Positions 1 through 11,166 are shown, counted from the stretch's first letter. The stretch is DNA of 20,390 nt from Pseudomonadota bacterium (GCA_016702545.1 JADJDT010000007.1:1-20390), one strand, 5' to 3'. Notes: a model not told the origin generated them from the sequence alone. Numbers and translations: made by a program.

Positions 1-950
1 ACCTGCCCGGCTTGAGAACCTAGGGCAGATCCTGGCGCGGCGCGGTCGCCTGCCCTGGCGCATGCTGCGGCCGATCGTCGGCCAGACCCTCCAGCGCGCT
101 GGCCACCGCTCACGACCACGGGCTGATTCACCGCGACATCAAGCCGGAGAACATCCTCGTCGGCTTCAGCCCGGCGACGCGCTGGTGAGTCAAAGGTCGG
201 CGGACTTCGGCATCGCCAAGTCGCTGGGCTGGGGCGGGAGCCAAGCTGACGGCGCGAGGGCTCGGTGATGGGCACGCCGGGTACATCGCGCCCGGGCAGA
301 TCCGCGACCAGAAGATCGATGACCGAGCGGTCTCTATGCCGTCCGGCCTGATCATCTTCGGCCCTGATGGGCCACCAGCCCTTCCCGCGGGCCGGACACC
401 ACCGCGCTGATGCTGGCGCACCTGCGCGACCCACCGCCACCGCTGGAGCCGCTGCCGGCCGAGCTGGGCGTGCCCGCCGACCTCGGCGGTGCTCGGCGCA
501 CGCGACGACCAAGGACCCGCGAGGCCCGCTACCCCGATACCCGCAGCTTCGCCCGCGCGATCGGCTACGAGGACCCGGCGCAGCCCCAGCGTCGCTCGCC
601 GACCCCGGCGCCGAGCAGCCCGCGGCACCGGCGCGAGCGCCAAGCCAGGAGAGGCCGGTACACCGGCGCTGCGCGGCATCCACGCGCGCCGGGCGGTCGT
701 CGTCCGCGGCGGCGGCCACGGCGATCGCCGTCGTGGCGCACGACCCTGGCCCTGCGCCGACCCCGTCGCGGAACACTCAGCCCCACGGCGGCGCCGTCGG
801 CGCCAGACCCCCGCTGCCCCCAACCCCACGGGCACGGCTGACCGTCGGGGTCCGAGACCCTCGCCCACCGACGATCCGGTGGCCCTACTCGACGTACGCC
901 GCACGCTACTTCCAAGGCATGGCGCCGCCGAGCGCCGAGCTGCGGCGGCG
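1..950 (+). CDS. Ser/Thr protein kinase, catalytic and membrane-anchor part (5' truncated, frame-broken)
   Basis: Hanks-type Ser/Thr kinase catalytic region entering from the left edge. Read across frames it shows the end of the N-lobe helix region (frame 2, to about 92), the catalytic loop HRDIKPEN at 129-152 followed by ILV (frame 3), the DFG magnesium-binding motif at 203-211 (frame 2), a GTPGYIAP-like activation-segment motif at about 271-294, and GHQPFP at 369-386. A typical kinase C-lobe end (RDPPPPLEPLPAE, then YPDTRSFARAIG) lies in 427-568. A Pro/Ala-rich linker follows, then a probable single transmembrane stretch (AVVV, then AAAATAIAVVA across a frame change) near 690-735. No stop is shared by all segments before the HEAT region, so this is probably the first half of one protein continuing to 3132. 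At least five frame changes occur. They could mean a pseudogene, but nearby conserved genes are broken the same way, so sequence error is likelier. The start lies outside the window. Confidence 0.8.
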
Positions 951-3132
951 GCGTGCAAGGCGGCGGCTGGCCGAGCTGCACCCGATCCGGACACCGCGGC
1001 GCTGCTCAGCGCGGCGCTTCTCGATGTCCCGAACCGGGCGTCCGCGGCGCCGCGGCATGGCCCTCGCCGCCGCCGTCGGCGGCGACGACGTCACCACGAC
1101 ACTCCGCACAGCCGCGCGCCAGAGAGCCGGCCTGCCACGGCTGCAGATCCTCGAGGCGCTGTGACGCCGGCCACGGGGGCGCCGCGAGCTGGTGCAGACC
1201 CTCGGCAGCGGCGCCGGGCTGCGCCTCTCGGCGGCGCTCACGCTGGCCGAGTCCGGCGATCCGCGGGCGCAACCCGTGCTGCGGCGTGCGCTCGCCGCCC
1301 CGGGCGGCCTCGATCCAGCGGCGCTGATCGCGGTGCTGCGCGCTGGCCTCGCTCGGCTCGGCCCCGGCAACGCAGTCGCTGCTGCAGGCGGCGCAACGCG
1401 ACGACCGACCGCTGGTGCAGCTCGGCGCGGCCGAAGCGCTGGCGAAGCTCGGGCGGCCCGAGGGCGCACCCGCGCTGCGGGCGCGCCTCGCGCAGCAACC
1501 CGATCCGGCCGTGCGGCTGATGGCCGCGCAGGTCCTGACCGGCCTCGGCGACCCGCTCGGGCCCGCCACGCTGCAAGCGAGCCTGCGCGACGCGACCTCG
1601 TCGACACGCGCTGGCGGCACGCGGGCTCGCCGCCTGGACGGCGCCAGCGGCGGTGCCGGCCCTCGCCGCGCTGCTCCCGCGACGGCGCGCCCGCCGTGCG
1701 CACGGCCGCCGCCGAGGCACTGGCGCGGCTCTTCGCGGCCCGACCGCAGGCCTCGTGCGCCGCGGCCAGCAGTGGGTCAGGCGGCCCTCGAGCGCGGGGA
1801 CTGGGCGATGCGCTACGCGGCGCTCGATGTCGCGAGCGAGCTCGATCCCGAGCTGGCGGCCGAGCTGCTCGGCTGGGCGCTGCGCCACGGCGACGCGGGG
1901 GTGCGCAGCGCCGCTGCGCGGCGGCTGGGCGAGCTGGGGCCGCCGGCAGCAGGCACGGCGCTGCTGCGCGCCGCCCTGCGCGACCAGGAGGTCGAGGTGC
2001 GCGCCGCGGCGGCCAGCGCGCTCGCACGAACAGGTGACCCGACCGCGGCCCCGGCGTTGGCCTCGCTGGCCCGGGAGACCGATCCGCAGATCGCCCTGAG
2101 CGCCGCCGCGCAGCTCTGGCGCGCCGGCGACGCCACGCAGGTGGCGGTGCTGCTACAGGCCACGCAAGCGAGCGCCACCGCCGTACGCCGCGCCGCCGTC
2201 GCCGCACTGGCGCTGGTGCCGCTGCCCGAGGCGCGCGCGTTGCTCGCGCCGACGCTGCGCGATCGCGACCCGCAGGTGCGCTACGCCGCAGCCCTCGCCC
2301 TGGCGCCGAGCAGCGGAAGCGACCAGCCGCGCGCCCTCGCCGAGCTGCGCAGCGCCCTGCAGCGCCGTCGCGGCGATCCGCTGGCGATCGTGCGCGCCCT
2401 CGCCCAGGCCGGTGACGCCGCGCAGCCGCTGCTGGCGGCGCTGGCGCGGGACGGCGCTGCGACGCGCCGTGCCGCGGCGCAGACCGGCGCCGCGGAGCTG
2501 CTGCCGCCGGCGGCTGCGGTCGCCGTGCTGCGGCGCGGCGCGCGTGACCCCGACGCCGCCGTCCGGCGGGCCAGCGCCCACGGCCTGCTGCGCCTGGCAG
2601 GGAGCACGCCGCCGGCCGCAGCGGCGCTACACCAGCTCGTCAGGACGCCGATCCGGCCGTGCGCCTGCTCGCAGCGCTGGCGCTGGCGCAGCCCCGCACG
2701 GTGCGCGAGCCGCGCGCGGGCGCGCGGCCGCCGCGGGCGCCCCGGCGGCAACCGGTGGCGGGCGGGGTGCTCGTCGGTCACGACCAGGCGACCGAGCTGG
2801 CCGACGATCGGCGCTATGGCACCTACAAGGCGGCGACGAGTCGCGCCGCCCTGGCGATGAATCAAGGGCGCTACGCCGAGGCCCTGCGCGAGCTGCAGCG
2901 CGCCCGCCGGGCGCTCGATCGTCCCGCGGCGCTCTATGATCTGGGGTTCGTGCACCTCAAGCTGGCGCAACTTGAGCTGGTGCGAGGGCCGCGGCTCGCG
3001 CGCCAACACCTGGACCGCGCCCAGCGGTATTTCGCGCTCTACCTCGAGCGCGCACCGGAGGGCGCGCTGGCCGGCAACGCCCGCGCCGGGCAGCGCGACG
3101 TCGCACGCCTGCGGGCGAGCTCGAAGCGCTGA
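951..3132 (+). CDS. HEAT-repeat and TPR-like C-terminal part of the kinase protein
   Basis: A long run of alpha-helical pairs typical of HEAT/PBS-lyase repeats, each about 31 residues with patterns such as VRxAAAxALxxLGxPxAxPxL. It starts near 985 (DTAALLSAALLDV) and runs to about 2640 in several frames; the longest clean stretch is frame 2 from 1415 to 2650. After a shift near 2645 the last ~150 codons (frame 1, to TGA 3130-3132) look like a TPR-type helical region, with motifs AALAMNQGRYAEALRELQRA and AALYDLGFVHLKLAQLELV. No convincing start or ribosome-binding site separates it from the kinase half, so I infer one membrane-anchored kinase with a scaffold domain on the far side of the membrane. 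The PEGA gene starts two bases after the stop, implying co-transcription. A separate HEAT-repeat gene beginning near 950-1190 is the alternative. HEAT arrays normally mediate protein-protein contacts; the partner is unknown. Confidence 0.7.
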
Positions 3133-3134
3133 GC

Positions 3135-4783
3135 ATGGCGTTGCGCAAGCTGATCACGATCCTGGCGCTGACCTGGCTCGCCGGCACGGCGCAGGCTGCC
3201 CCCAGCCCGCACACGGCGTTGGCGCAGGGCAACCGGCTCTTTGCCGCCGGCGACTACGCCGCGGCCTTCGAGGTCTTTGCGGCGGCTCAGCAGCGCTGGC
3301 CTCGCCCCGTCTTCCTGCGCAGCATGGCCTTCTGCCAGCTCTCGCGCGCGTCATCGCGAGGCGCTCGAGCTGCTGCAGCGATATGCCGCGAGCTATCCAC
3401 ACGCCGGCGACGCAGCCAGGATCACGGCGACCATCGCCGAGCTGCGAGGTCGCGATGGCGACCCGCCTCAACGTCAGCTCGACGCCCTCCGGAGCCGCGG
3501 TCTTCCTCGACACGGAGGCCAGTGGCCAACGCGGCACCACCCCTTCGCCGGCCCCTGGCGCCGGGTCGGCTTACGCTGATCCTCCAGCATCCGGGGTTCG
3601 AGCCGACGACCCGCGACTTCGTCCTCGAGCCGCGCCAGCAGCTGACGCTCGCGCTGCGCCTCGCGGTCGGCCTGCACGTCACCTCGAGCCCCAGCGGCGC
3701 GGCGCTCCACGTCACCCCGGCCGACGCGGATGCGTCGGCGGCACAACGGGCGCCCGTGCTCGGGCAGACCCCATTCCACGGCACCTTACCGAGCGGCCAC
3801 CACACGCTGTGGCTGTTGCACCCAACCGCCTCCCGTTCCGGCAGCCGCTGCACCTCGACCGCCCGGAGCGGTGACCCTGCACGCCCCGCTGCGGGTCGGC
3901 CTGCGCGTCGAGAAGCACACCGGCGGGGCACGCCTGCGCTTCGACGGTCAACCGGTCGCCGGCGTGACCCCGCTCGAGCTTGCGGCCACGCCGGGCGACC
4001 ACCAGGTCGCGCTCGAGCTTCCCGACTACGAGAGGACCCAACGGAGCGTGCCGGTCGGGTCCGGGCCGCATGCCGGCACGGTCAAATCGCTGCGCGGCGG
4101 CCTGCTGACGATGCGCAGCCGGCCGCTCGGCGCCCAGGTGAGCGTCGACGGACTCGCCCTTGGCACCACGCCGCTGCTGGAGGTCACCGTGCCCACTGGG
4201 TCGCCACACGCTGGCGCGCTCGGCCACGCGGGGCGCGGCAGCTGGCGCGAGCGTGCCGTTCACGCTGCAGGAGACGGTCGCGGCGAGGTCACGCTCGGGC
4301 GCCCACGCTGGCCGGCCTGGGTCGGCGCGGCGATCGCCGCGGTCGGCCTGAGCGTGGGCCTCACCGCGGGCGTCATCGCCTGGCGGCACGTCGATCGGGT
4401 GAACGACGCCACGCGCTACGACCCCACCGGCGTGGCCGCGGGCCGAGGCTACTGCCGGGGGGGTGGCGCGCCCTATCGCGGCCTCTACAAGGACAGCGCG
4501 GCCACGCTGCCGATCACCGGCGACGACTGCGGCCTCGCGGCCCAGCACACCGCCACCGCGGGACTCGTCAGCGCGGCGCTCGCGGGCGCCTTCGCCACAA
4601 CCACCACGGTGTGGTTTGCGCGGCCGGTGGCGCGCCTGACGCGCCACGAGCGACCGCGGCCCGACCCGCGCTGCGTCGGCGGCGGCCGGCAATGAAACCA
4701 CCGCGGCGTCGCCGGCAGACGCGGCGACGGCGAGCACCGCGCCCCCCGTCGCCGCGCCTGCGGCGCCCCGCAGAGCGCCGTAG
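3135..4783 (+). CDS. PEGA-repeat protein with signal peptide and TPR-like N-terminus
   Basis: Starts at ATG 3135 with a clear signal peptide (MALRKLITILALTWLAGTAQA) and a TPR-like helical region (ALAQGNRLFAAGDYAAAFEVF, continued in frame 1 as EALELLQRYAASYP). At least four PEGA-like beta modules follow: LNVSSTPSGAAVFLDT (about 3462-3510), LHVTSSPSGAALHVTP (about 3673-3720), LRVEKHTGGARLRFDG (about 3901-3948) and LTMRSRPLGAQVSVDG (about 4105-4152). A transmembrane segment WPAWVGAAIAAVGLSVGLTA lies near 4311-4370. The reading moves through all three frames. The frame-1 stop is at 4693-4695, but an Ala/Thr-rich tail with better composition continues in frame 2 to TAG 4781-4783, which I take as the real end. 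PEGA domains are small surface-associated beta modules often found beside kinases and TPRs in Myxococcota; the exact function is unknown. The 2-bp gap to the kinase gene suggests one operon, perhaps an envelope-sensing pair. Confidence 0.7.
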
Positions 4784-4847
4784 ACCCGCGCCAGGGTTGG
4801 GGGCTATGCTGCGCCGCGCGTGGGAGCCCACGAAAGGGAGCGTCGTG

Positions 4848-5059
4848 ATGCTGAACAAGTTGCTGCCCAGAACGAGCACGTTCTCGAGCGCGCCCTGCGC
4901 ATCGGCGCCGGCCTGGTGCTGTTGAGCTTGGTCTTCGTCGGCCCCAAGACCCTCTGGGGGCTCGTGGGCGTCGTGCCCCTGCTGACCGGTCTGCTGGGTA
5001 GCTGTCCGCTCTATACCCTGCTCGGCGTCAGCACCTGCCCCAGGCCGCCCGCGAGGTAA
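4848..5059 (+). CDS. Small DUF2892 (YgaP-like) inner-membrane protein
   Basis: A protein of about 70 residues matching DUF2892: an N-terminal ERALRIGAGLVLL helix, then a second hydrophobic segment WGLVGVVPLLTGLLGSCPLY ending LLGVSTC. The paired conserved motifs (LRI-GL, VPLLTG-CPLY and a final Cys) fit the family closely. ATG 4848 has a good ribosome-binding site (AGGGAG, 4835-4840, 7-nt spacing) but is one frame away from the body. Adding one G at AAGTTG (about 4858) would join them as MLNKVAAQNEHVLERALRIG. An in-frame GTG at 4820 is an alternative start that needs no correction. The stop is TAA 5057-5059. Family members are small membrane proteins of unclear role, sometimes fused to rhodanese domains. 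The function here is unknown. Confidence 0.72.
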
Positions 5060-5120
5060 GCGCGCGTGGGCGACGTGACAGCGTCCCGGCCGGTGCGCCA
5101 CAGACTGTCGTCCGCCGACG

Positions 5121-5142
5121 GCTCCGGGAGAGCGGTTTTTTT
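5121..5142 (+). terminator. Weak intrinsic terminator candidate
   Basis: A short stem GCTC (5121-5124) / GAGC (5130-5133) with loop CGGGA is followed by GG and seven consecutive Ts (5136-5142), the only such T-run noticed in this GC-rich window. It sits 60 bp after the DUF2892 stop, where a terminator would be expected. The stem is only 4 bp, so this is tentative. Confidence 0.3.
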
Positions 5143-5249
5143 CGCTCCTGCGCGCAGGCACGGGCGCACTCGCAGGCAAAGGCCGTTGTGAATCGCACGC
5201 CAGCGGGTTACCAGGCCCGCCTACCTTAGATTGCAGTGAGGTCTTGCCC

Positions 5250-6697
5250 ATGGGTACACGCGCGCTGCTGCCCCTCGCCGCCTGTTGCGCCATCCTCGCC
5301 GCAGCGCCGCCGACAAGCGCCGAACCCGCAGCGGCGAGCGGCCCGGCGCGGTCTGGCGGCGCAACGGGAGCTCTTCGAGCTGGGCGTCTACCTCGGCGCG
5401 TTCTTCCCCGCGGCCAACCACGAACTCTACGACTTCCCCAGCGTGCTGCATCGCGAGCTGGAGCGCGCCGCGTTCGAAGGCGGCCTTCGCGTCGGGTATC
5501 TGCCGCAGCCCTGGTGGGGCGTCGAGGGCGAAGCGGGGGTGATGCCGTCGGCCGCGACCAACGGCGAATCGGCCAACCTCTATCACCTCCGTGCGCACCT
5601 CTTGGCGCAGCTGCCCTACCGGCTGGCGCCCTTCGTGCTCGCGGGCGCGGGTCTGCTCGGCATCGAGTCCGGCAGGCGCGCGATGGGTAACGACGTCGAT
5701 GCGGCCTTCCACTGGGGTCTTGGTTTCAGGTACTACGCCACACCTCGACTGGCGCTCCGCCTCGAGGGACGGCACACCTGACCAAAGGCTGGGGCCCCGA
5801 CCGCCGGGCCGACCACTACGAGGCCCTGGCCGGCGTTGCCGCTGGTGCTCGGCTGGCAACGACCACCGGCTCCGCCGCCGCGCGACAGCGACAGCGACAG
5901 CGACGGCGACGGCCTCGGCGACGCCCGCGACCGCTGCCCACGGCTCGCGGCCGCGGGGGCGGACGGCTGCCCGCCTCCCGATGCCGATGGCGCCGGCGTG
6001 CCCGATACGCGCGACCGCTGCCCGCGCGCCAGGCGGCCTCGCCCGATGGCTGCGCCCTGCGTGACACCGATGCCGACGGCGACGGCGTGCCCGACGCGAT
6101 CGATGCCTGTGTGCGCGAGGCCGCCCCACGGCCAACGGTTGCCCGCTGCCCGATCGCGACGGCGACGGGGTGGGTGACGACGACGACCGCTGTCCCGACC
6201 GGGCAGCGCGCACGGCCGACGGCTGCCCCGCCGACGCCGACGGCGATGGGGTGGGCGATGCGAGCGACCGCTGTCCGACCGCGGCCGAGACCCCCAACGG
6301 CTTCCAGGATGACGACGGTTGCCCGGATACGCTGCCGCGCGCGATCACGCGCTTCACGGGCGTGATCCGCGGTATTACCTTCGAGCTCAGCAGTGCGCGC
6401 ATCGCGCGCGCCTCGGCGCCGCAGCTCGACGCTGCCGTCAAGGTGCTGCTGGCCTACCCCACGCTGCGGTTGCGCATTCGCGGCCACACCGACAGCACGG
6501 GGACGCGCCAGGCCAACCTGACGCTCTCGCGTGAGCGCGCCGAGGCCGTGCGTGACTACCTCAGCCAACACGGGGTGGCTGCCGATCGCCTCGTCGCCGA
6601 GGGCGTGGGTAGCGAGGAGCCCGTGGCCCTCAACGTCACGCCGCGCGGTCGGTCCAGGAACCGACGCATCGAGTTCCGCATCGAAGTGAGCCGCTGA
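5250..6697 (+). CDS. Outer-membrane OmpA-family protein with thrombospondin type-3 repeats
   Basis: ATG 5250 follows GTGAGG (5236-5241) and begins a signal peptide, MGTRALLPLAACCAILAAAP. After a shift to frame 1, residues about 40-180 look like an OmpA-type beta-barrel with alternating aromatic strands (ELGVYLGAFFPAANHELYD, FHWGLGFRYYATPRLALRLE). Next come four or more acidic Ca-binding type-3 repeats of the form DxDxDGxxDxxDxCP, between about 5881 and 6330 in changing frames. Finally there is an intact OmpA/Pal/MotB peptidoglycan-binding domain in frame 2 (about 6355-6694), with GHTDSTG, LSRERAEAVRDYL and a terminal GRSRNRRIEF motif. The family anchors the outer membrane to peptidoglycan. 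With no pal after tolB, this protein could share that tethering role, but its barrel and repeats make it a general OmpA-type porin or tether rather than Pal. There are roughly four frame changes. The gene is 19 bp upstream of the peroxidase gene. Confidence 0.82.
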
Positions 6698-6716
6698 CGC
6701 CCCAGGAGATCCCGCC

Positions 6717-7821
6717 ATGCAACGACCCATCGCCCTCGCGCTCGGCTGTTGTGCCCTGACCCTCGCCCTCGGATGCCGCCGGGAGCCCCCGGCAGAGCCC
6801 AACGCCGCGCCCGCCGCGATCGCCGTGACCGCCACACCGGCGCCGGCCGCAGCGGCGAGCACCGCGATCGACACCAGCATGCTCCAGGCCTACGCCGCGC
6901 TGCCTGCCGCCATCGAGTCGCCGAAGAACCCGCTGAGCGAGCCGAAGCTCGCGCTCGGGCGCATGCTCTACTTCGAGAAGCGGCTCTCCAAGAACCAAGA
7001 CGTCGCCTGCAACGACTGCCACCTGCTCGACCGCTACGGCGTCGACAACAAGCCGGTCTCCAGCGGCCACCGGCAACAGACGGGCACCCGCAACTCGCCG
7101 AGCGTGTACAACGCGGCCGGCCACTTCGCCCAGTTCTGGGACGGGCGCGCCAAGGACCTCAAGGAACAGGCCAAGGGCCCCGTGCTGAACCCGCTCGAGC
7201 AGGCGCTGGCCGGTCCCCGAGGCCGTCGTGAAGCTGCTGAAGTCGATGCCGGGCTACGTCGCGGCCTTCCGCGCCGCCTTCCCCGGCGTCAAGGACCCCG
7301 TGACCTTCGACAACCTGGCGCTGGCGATCGGCGCGTTCGAGCGCAAGCTGCTCACGCCCTCGCGCTGGGACAAGTTTCTGCAGGGTGATCCACCGCGCTC
7401 ACCGACGAGGAAGCGCGGCTTCAACACCTTCGTCGCCACGGGCTGCCCGACCTGTCACATGGGCGCGTACGTCGGCGGGCAGATGTTCCAGAAGCTCGGG
7501 CTGATCAAGCCCTGGCCCAACACCAGGATCAGGGTCGCTTCGAGGTGACGAAGCAGGAGTCCGACCGCATGTTCTTCAAGGTGCCGGCGCTGCGCGACGC
7601 GACGCAGACGGCGCCCTACTTCCACGACGGCAGCGAGCCCTCGCTGGAGCACGCCGTCCGACTGATGGCCGACCATCAGCTCGGACGCGAGCTCAGCGGC
7701 GCCGACACCAAGTCCATCGTGGTCTGGCTCGCGCTGACGGGCGAGCTGCCCAGCGCCTGCATCGCCAAAGCCCGAGCTGCCGGCGAGCACCAAGAAGACG
7801 CCGAAGCCCGACCCGAGCTAG
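6717..7821 (+). CDS. Di-haem cytochrome c peroxidase / MauG family lipoprotein
   Basis: ATG 6717 follows CAGGAG (about 6702-6707). The N-terminus is a lipoprotein signal ending in LALGC (Cys20), so the protein is probably lipid-anchored in the periplasm. Two c-type haem sites are visible: CNDCH (about 7009-7023) and CPTCH (about 7444-7458). Family motifs include LALGRMLYFEKRLSKN, GTRNSPSVYNAA, FWDGRAKDL with GPVLNP, and late VPALRDATQTAPYFHDGS. Bacterial family members reduce H2O2 or oxidise protein side chains using two haems; the specific substrate is unknown. Frame changes occur near 7210, at a compensating pair around 7395-7425, near 7530 and at AAAGCCC near 7769. Correcting the last gives a tail KPELPASTKKTPKPDPS ending at TAG 7819-7821. 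That stop overlaps the convergent tolB stop in a CTAG palindrome. The corrected length, about 367 residues, is usual for the family. Confidence 0.88.
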
Positions 7822-9135
7822 CGGCGCGACCAGGCGGGCGTCCGCGCGTCCCCGCGGAAGATCCGCTGCTGATTGAGCCCATCGGCGGTCATCAGCCACA
7901 GTCCACCGCGGCTGGACGAGAAGGCCAGCAGCCGGCCGTTCGGCGCCCAGGCGGGAGCTCTTGTTGCTGCCTGGCCCTGCGTCAGGCGCGCCACCTCGCC
8001 GTTCATCACGTTGACCGTGAAGATGTCGTAGGCGCCGCGTTCGTCGCGACCGGTGAAGGCCACCAGCGGCGTCTCGCGGCGCGGGCACCAGTCGGGCTCC
8101 TGGTTGTAGCTGCCGGCGAAGGTCAACCGCCGCGCCGCCCCACCCGCCGCCGACATGACATAGACCTGCGGCGAGCCGCCGCGCGGTCCGGACGAAGGCG
8201 ATGCGCGTGCCGTCCGGCGACCAGGTCGGTGAGGTGTCGATCGCCGGATCATAGGTCAGCCGCCGCAACACATGCCCACTCGGGTCGATGACGTAGAGCT
8301 CGGCATTGCCGTCCTTGCTCAGCGTCACGGCGATGCGCTGGCCATCCGGCGACCACGCCCCGCCGGTGTTCAAGCCGGGCTGGCGCGAGATGCGCTGCGC
8401 CCGGGCGCCGCGGGCGCGGATCAAGAAGAGGTCGGGGTTGTTCCACAGCAGCGAGGTGTAGATCAGGCTGCCGCCCGGGCCCCAGGCCGGCAGCAGGTTC
8501 TGCTTGCCAGTGCGCGAGACGAGCTGCGCTCCATAGCCGTCGTAGTCGGCGACGAAAATCTGCGCCAGACCACGGCGCGCGCTGCCCGCCGCGAAGGCCA
8601 AGCGCGTGAGGAAGATGCCTGGCTCGCGCGTGAAGTAGGTGACGATGGCGTCGCCGAAGCGGTGCGCCAAGACCCGGGCGTTGGGGCCCGCATCGCGGCG
8701 CTGCAGTACCGGCGTTGCGCCACGGCCGAGATCATAGAGATACCACTCGACCTGCAGCCCGCCGGCGCCGCGGCTGACGCGGGCCTTGACCACCGCCTGC
8801 GCGCCGACGTCGGCCCAGCGCTGCGGATCGAGGCCCGTCCCCTCGGCGCTCAGATCGGCGAGAAAGCCGCGCGTGCTGAGCACCTTGAACAGCCCGATCA
8901 GCGTCAGATCGCGCGCCAGGACCTGCTGGAGCGCCAGCGCGTCGGCGTCGACCCCCGCGCCGGAGCGCACCACCGGCGCCACCGCAATGCGATAGAGGTC
9001 TGCCCACTGCCGGCGATCTCGGTATATTGGCGTGAGCCGACCGGTTTGAGCCGCACTCGACCGCACACCGCCCCAGCAGGCCGCGGCCACGGCCGTGGCC
9101 ATCCCGCAGCGACGAAGCCACAGACTCGCGTTCAT
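7818..9135 (-). CDS. tolB: Tol-Pal system protein TolB
   Basis: Periplasmic beta-propeller of the Tol system. The start is ATG at 9135 with GGAAGGGAG four bases upstream and a signal peptide (MNASLWLRR...ACWGGVRSSAAQ). The N-terminal domain (IAVAPVV...ALALQQVLARDLTLIGLFKVLS) is followed by WD40-like/TolB propeller repeats with characteristic AWSPDGQRIAVTLSKDG, TWSPDGTRIAFV, VYVMSAAGGAARRLT and AWAPNGRLLAFSS motifs. A single frame change near 8175-8190 joins the two parts. The end is TAG at 7820-7818, giving about 439 residues, normal for TolB. It is last in the tolQ-tolR-tolA-like-tolB series, 16 nt after the TolA-like stop. TolB normally bridges TolA and Pal; no pal gene follows, since the opposite-strand peroxidase gene meets it stop to stop. 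Confidence 0.92.
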
Positions 9136-9151
9136 TGGACTCCCTTCCAGG

Positions 9152-9911
9152 TCAGCTTGAGCGCAGACCGTTGGCCAGCACCGCGGCCAGCCGATCGGGC
9201 GGTGGCACGGGCAGCTGGCCGATGCGCTGCCAGGCCGCGCGAATCGAGCCATCGAAGTGATCGTTGCCCGAGGGGCGATCGAAGGCGATCGGAAACTGGA
9301 TCGCGCCCGTGGCGTCGATGCGCACCACCACCAGCGCGTAGAGCCGCATCGCCTCCTCCGCCGGAATGATCGCCGGTAACGACCAGGTACGCAGCCACAG
9401 GTCGGCGATGCGCGTGATGTAGGCATCGCCGGCGCTGGCCTCGGTGGCCGTACCGCCGGCGACCCCGTCCGCCTGCCCCTCGGCCGCGATCTGCTGCGCG
9501 CCCTCGTCGAGCAGCGCGGCCTTCTCCAGCGCCTGGCGCAGGCGGTCGCCGACCACGGCCTCGCGATCGGGCTCCGGCTTCGGCGGGGTCGTGCGCGGCG
9601 CGTCGGTCGCCTCCGCGTCGTAGCTCGGCGCCTCGGGCGGACGCGTCGGCGGCGCGGCGCGGCCAGACGCTGGGGCAGCAGGCGGCGGTCGCGTGGCTTT
9701 GCCCAGCCGCACCAGGCGGGCCACGACGTAGGCCGGCTGGGGCCCGGCGGGCTCGGCCTGCGCCTGCCGCAAATAGATCACGGCGCCGACCAGGCCCCAT
9801 GCACCAGCAGCGTGCCGAGCAGCCCCACAGGGTCAGCGGGTCGCGGCGCCCGCGACCACCTCCGCCGCCGTCCCCGGGCCCCTCCGCTGCGAGATCGGGC
9901 AGCGAGCTCAC
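9152..9911 (-). CDS. TolA/TonB-like energy transducer
   Basis: Sits exactly where tolA is expected, between tolR and tolB. GTG at 9911 overlaps the tolR stop (GTGA), implying translational coupling. The composite protein has a Gly-rich cytoplasmic N-terminus, one transmembrane segment (LLGTLLVHG, then VGAVIYLRQAQAE after a shift near 9795-9830), and a Pro/Ala-rich periplasmic linker (RPPPAAPASGRAAPPTRPPE). The C-terminal domain resembles TonB_C/TolA_C (LYALVVVRIDATGAIQFPIAF...FDGSIRAAWQRIGQLPVPPP), ending at TGA 9154-9152. It would carry proton-motive energy from TolQR to the outer membrane. The C-terminal pattern is closer to the TonB_C style than to E. coli TolA, and the long helical domain II of enterobacterial TolA is absent. 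Calling it tolA therefore rests mainly on position. Confidence 0.82.
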
Positions 9912-10388
9912 GGACGCGCTCCCGAGCGCGGGCCCGGCGGCGCCACCGCCAACCCCGCCTCGCTCTCGGCCCCCAGCTCGCCCTCGGGCGCGGACTCGGT
10001 GATCATCCCCACCTTGTCGATCCCGGCCTGGCGCGCCAGCGCCATCACCCGCACGATCAAGCCATAGGGCAGACCGCGATCGGCGCGCAGGTAGACCTCA
10101 CGCTCCTGCTGCAGCTTCTCGTTGTGCTTGAGCTTGTCGAAGAGCTGCGAGAAGGCACGAAGGTGCGCCGAGATAGAGCCGCCGCTGGCCGTCGATGCTG
10201 AGCACCAGCTTCTTCTGCTCGGCGTCGATCGCCTGCGCCTCCGCGCGCGGCAGGTTCACGTCCACGCCCTGCTCGAGCATCGGCGCCGTGACCATGAAGA
10301 TCACGAGCAGCACCAGCATCACGTCGACCATCGGCGTGACGTTGATCTCCGCCAATAACGATCCACCGTTGCCGCCGCTCATCGCCAT
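9908..10388 (-). CDS. tolR: TolR/ExbD-family proton-channel subunit
   Basis: ATG at 10388 with GGGAGG five bases upstream. The N-terminus MAMSGGNGGSLLAEINVTP leads into the single transmembrane helix PMVDVMLVLLVIFMVTAPML, which contains the conserved Asp of ExbD/TolR proteins. A periplasmic domain follows: GVDVNLPRAEAQ, then after a shift near 10160-10175 FSQLFDKLKHNEKLQQEREVYLRADR and YGLIVRVMALARQAGIDKVGMITES. An Ala/Pro-rich tail ends at TGA 9910-9908. The corrected length is about 160 residues. Together with TolQ it forms the inner-membrane proton channel that powers the TolA-like protein. The start lies about 41 bp after tolQ, and the stop overlaps the next start. Confidence 0.92.
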
Positions 10389-10429
10389 CGTCGCCTCCCG
10401 CCCGCGCGCCGGCGCTGACCTGCGCCCCT

Positions 10430-11142
<713 letters not shown>

Positions 11143-11166
11143 TGTCTGCACCTTGCAACCCCTTCT

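Noticed and set aside
906..2207. Long minus-strand open frame (Arg/Ala/Pro-rich)
   Set aside because: Typical high-GC antisense shadow of the HEAT-repeat coding strand; low-complexity translation with no motif.
3135..4925. 596-codon frame taken as one real protein
   Set aside because: Only parts of it carry the signal peptide and PEGA strands. The Arg-rich middle and end are out of frame with the PEGA motifs seen in frames 1 and 2.
5250..6697. Calling the OmpA-family gene pal
   Set aside because: It has a cleavable signal without a convincing lipobox, a beta-barrel-like region and type-3 repeats, unlike the short Pal lipoprotein, and it is on the opposite strand to the tol cluster.
8272..9369. 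365-codon + strand open frame
   Set aside because: Antisense to tolB and the TolA-like gene, whose motifs are unmistakable on the minus strand.
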